Source: JACKBK01 sp963707275
Lineage (GTDB): Bacteria > Chloroflexota > Anaerolineae > JAAEKA01
DNA: 64,000 nucleotides
Direction: 5' to 3'
Assembly (NCBI GenBank): GCA_963707275.1
Contig: CAVPPH010000001.1
Location: forward strand, 1,178,001 to 1,242,000
Shown here: piece after piece, positions 63,746 through 64,000 of the stretch
Position numbering within the stretch: the first letter of the stretch is position 1
Layout: every line of letters starts with the position of its first letter
Made by a program: the position numbers and the translations under genes
The notes under the pieces: generated by a model
What the model saw: the letters and a program-made list of their open reading frames with translations, nothing else
The model's database searches: none
Told to the model about the DNA's origin: nothing

Positions 63746-63918
63746 CGCGCTGCTGCTGCAGATGCATGCGATGAAACAGCCAGCGTGACGCCAGCGACGC
63801 GTCAGGCCGTTGAGGACGCCGCCGACGACGGTGGCTGAACGACCGAGGCCGCTGCCGACGCAGTAGCCGGCGACGACACGGACGCTGCAGCGTAACCAGT
63901 ATCCTGCTTGAGAACATT

Positions 63919-63955
63919 CAAGGACCCTGGCCGTTCGGCCAGGGTCCTTGGTTTT
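63919..63955 (+). terminator. Strong rho-independent terminator
   Basis: CAAGGACCCTGGCC and GGCCAGGGTCCTTG pair perfectly over 14 bp around GTTC, followed by GTTTT. The 170 bp between the membrane gene and this hairpin are low-complexity Ala-rich frames without a clear gene. Confidence 0.85.
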
Positions 63956-64000
63956 GCATGCGTTCAAATATGACTTGCGCATTCAATCACCCTCTGGTAG

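Noticed and set aside
1..64000. CRISPR array or cas genes
   Set aside because: No regularly spaced direct repeats with unique spacers and no Cas-like motifs were seen; the repeats found are palindromes or protein-coding repeats.

Overview
The window is high-GC bacterial DNA that most resembles a filamentous or surface-dwelling member of the Chloroflexota (Anaerolineae, Caldilineae or Ardenticatenia type). This is inferred from gene content: CSLREA-type beta-helix proteins, secreted proteins with dockerin-like modules, a SARP/BTAD regulator followed by a small conserved partner, stand-alone YbdK ligases with a permuted ATP-grasp enzyme, and Thr-Pro-rich lipoproteins. There is no rRNA operon or other taxonomic marker. 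A selenocysteine tRNA (14786-14881, minus strand) shows that the organism probably makes selenoproteins.

Region 1-10.4 kb holds two minus-strand histidine gene clusters, hisA-hisF-hisI-hisE (ending in a translationally coupled WD40-like lipoprotein) and hisZ-hisG-acetyltransferase, around a plus-strand two-component pair. Region 10.5-14.9 kb is a compact four-gene minus-strand operon (149-aa protein, permuted ATP-grasp, two YbdK-type carboxylate-amine ligases), then tRNA-Sec. Region 15-24.3 kb is metabolic and accessory: ChbG-like deacetylase, GNAT, two XdhC-type maturation factors, CaiB-type CoA transferase, HEAT-repeat protein, membrane-fused spermidine-synthase-like protein, VOC dioxygenase-like protein and an APC-type transporter.

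Region 24.4-51.4 kb is the most unusual part, a 27-kb run of secreted proteins: two CSLREA beta-helix proteins, a giant (about 2,400 residues) beta-helix/PKD/SdrD-B adhesin with a C-terminal dockerin, a dockerin-tagged sulfatase, and a paralogous family with a fixed plan (signal peptide, one dockerin half-module, decapeptide repeats in some members, and a C-terminal domain ending in WVLVNPQ). Truncated copies of that C-terminal domain, a dispersed palindromic element and gene-specific terminators lie between the genes. A large SARP/AAA/TPR regulator (35678-39001) sits in the middle and may control the locus.

Region 51.5-64 kb holds a broken type IIG restriction-modification gene, a GxxExxY protein, an FAD amine oxidase, an M23 peptidase lipoprotein with a hairpin over its ribosome binding site, a MITE-like 209-bp element, a solute-binding protein/glycoside hydrolase pair, a VOC protein, a threonine synthase-like enzyme, a lipoprotein with an internal duplication and a small membrane protein.

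Many genes change reading frame one or more times. Nearly all the changes I resolved are cured by removing one base, so they look like insertion-type sequencing errors rather than decay. I annotate such genes as single genes spanning the frame changes.
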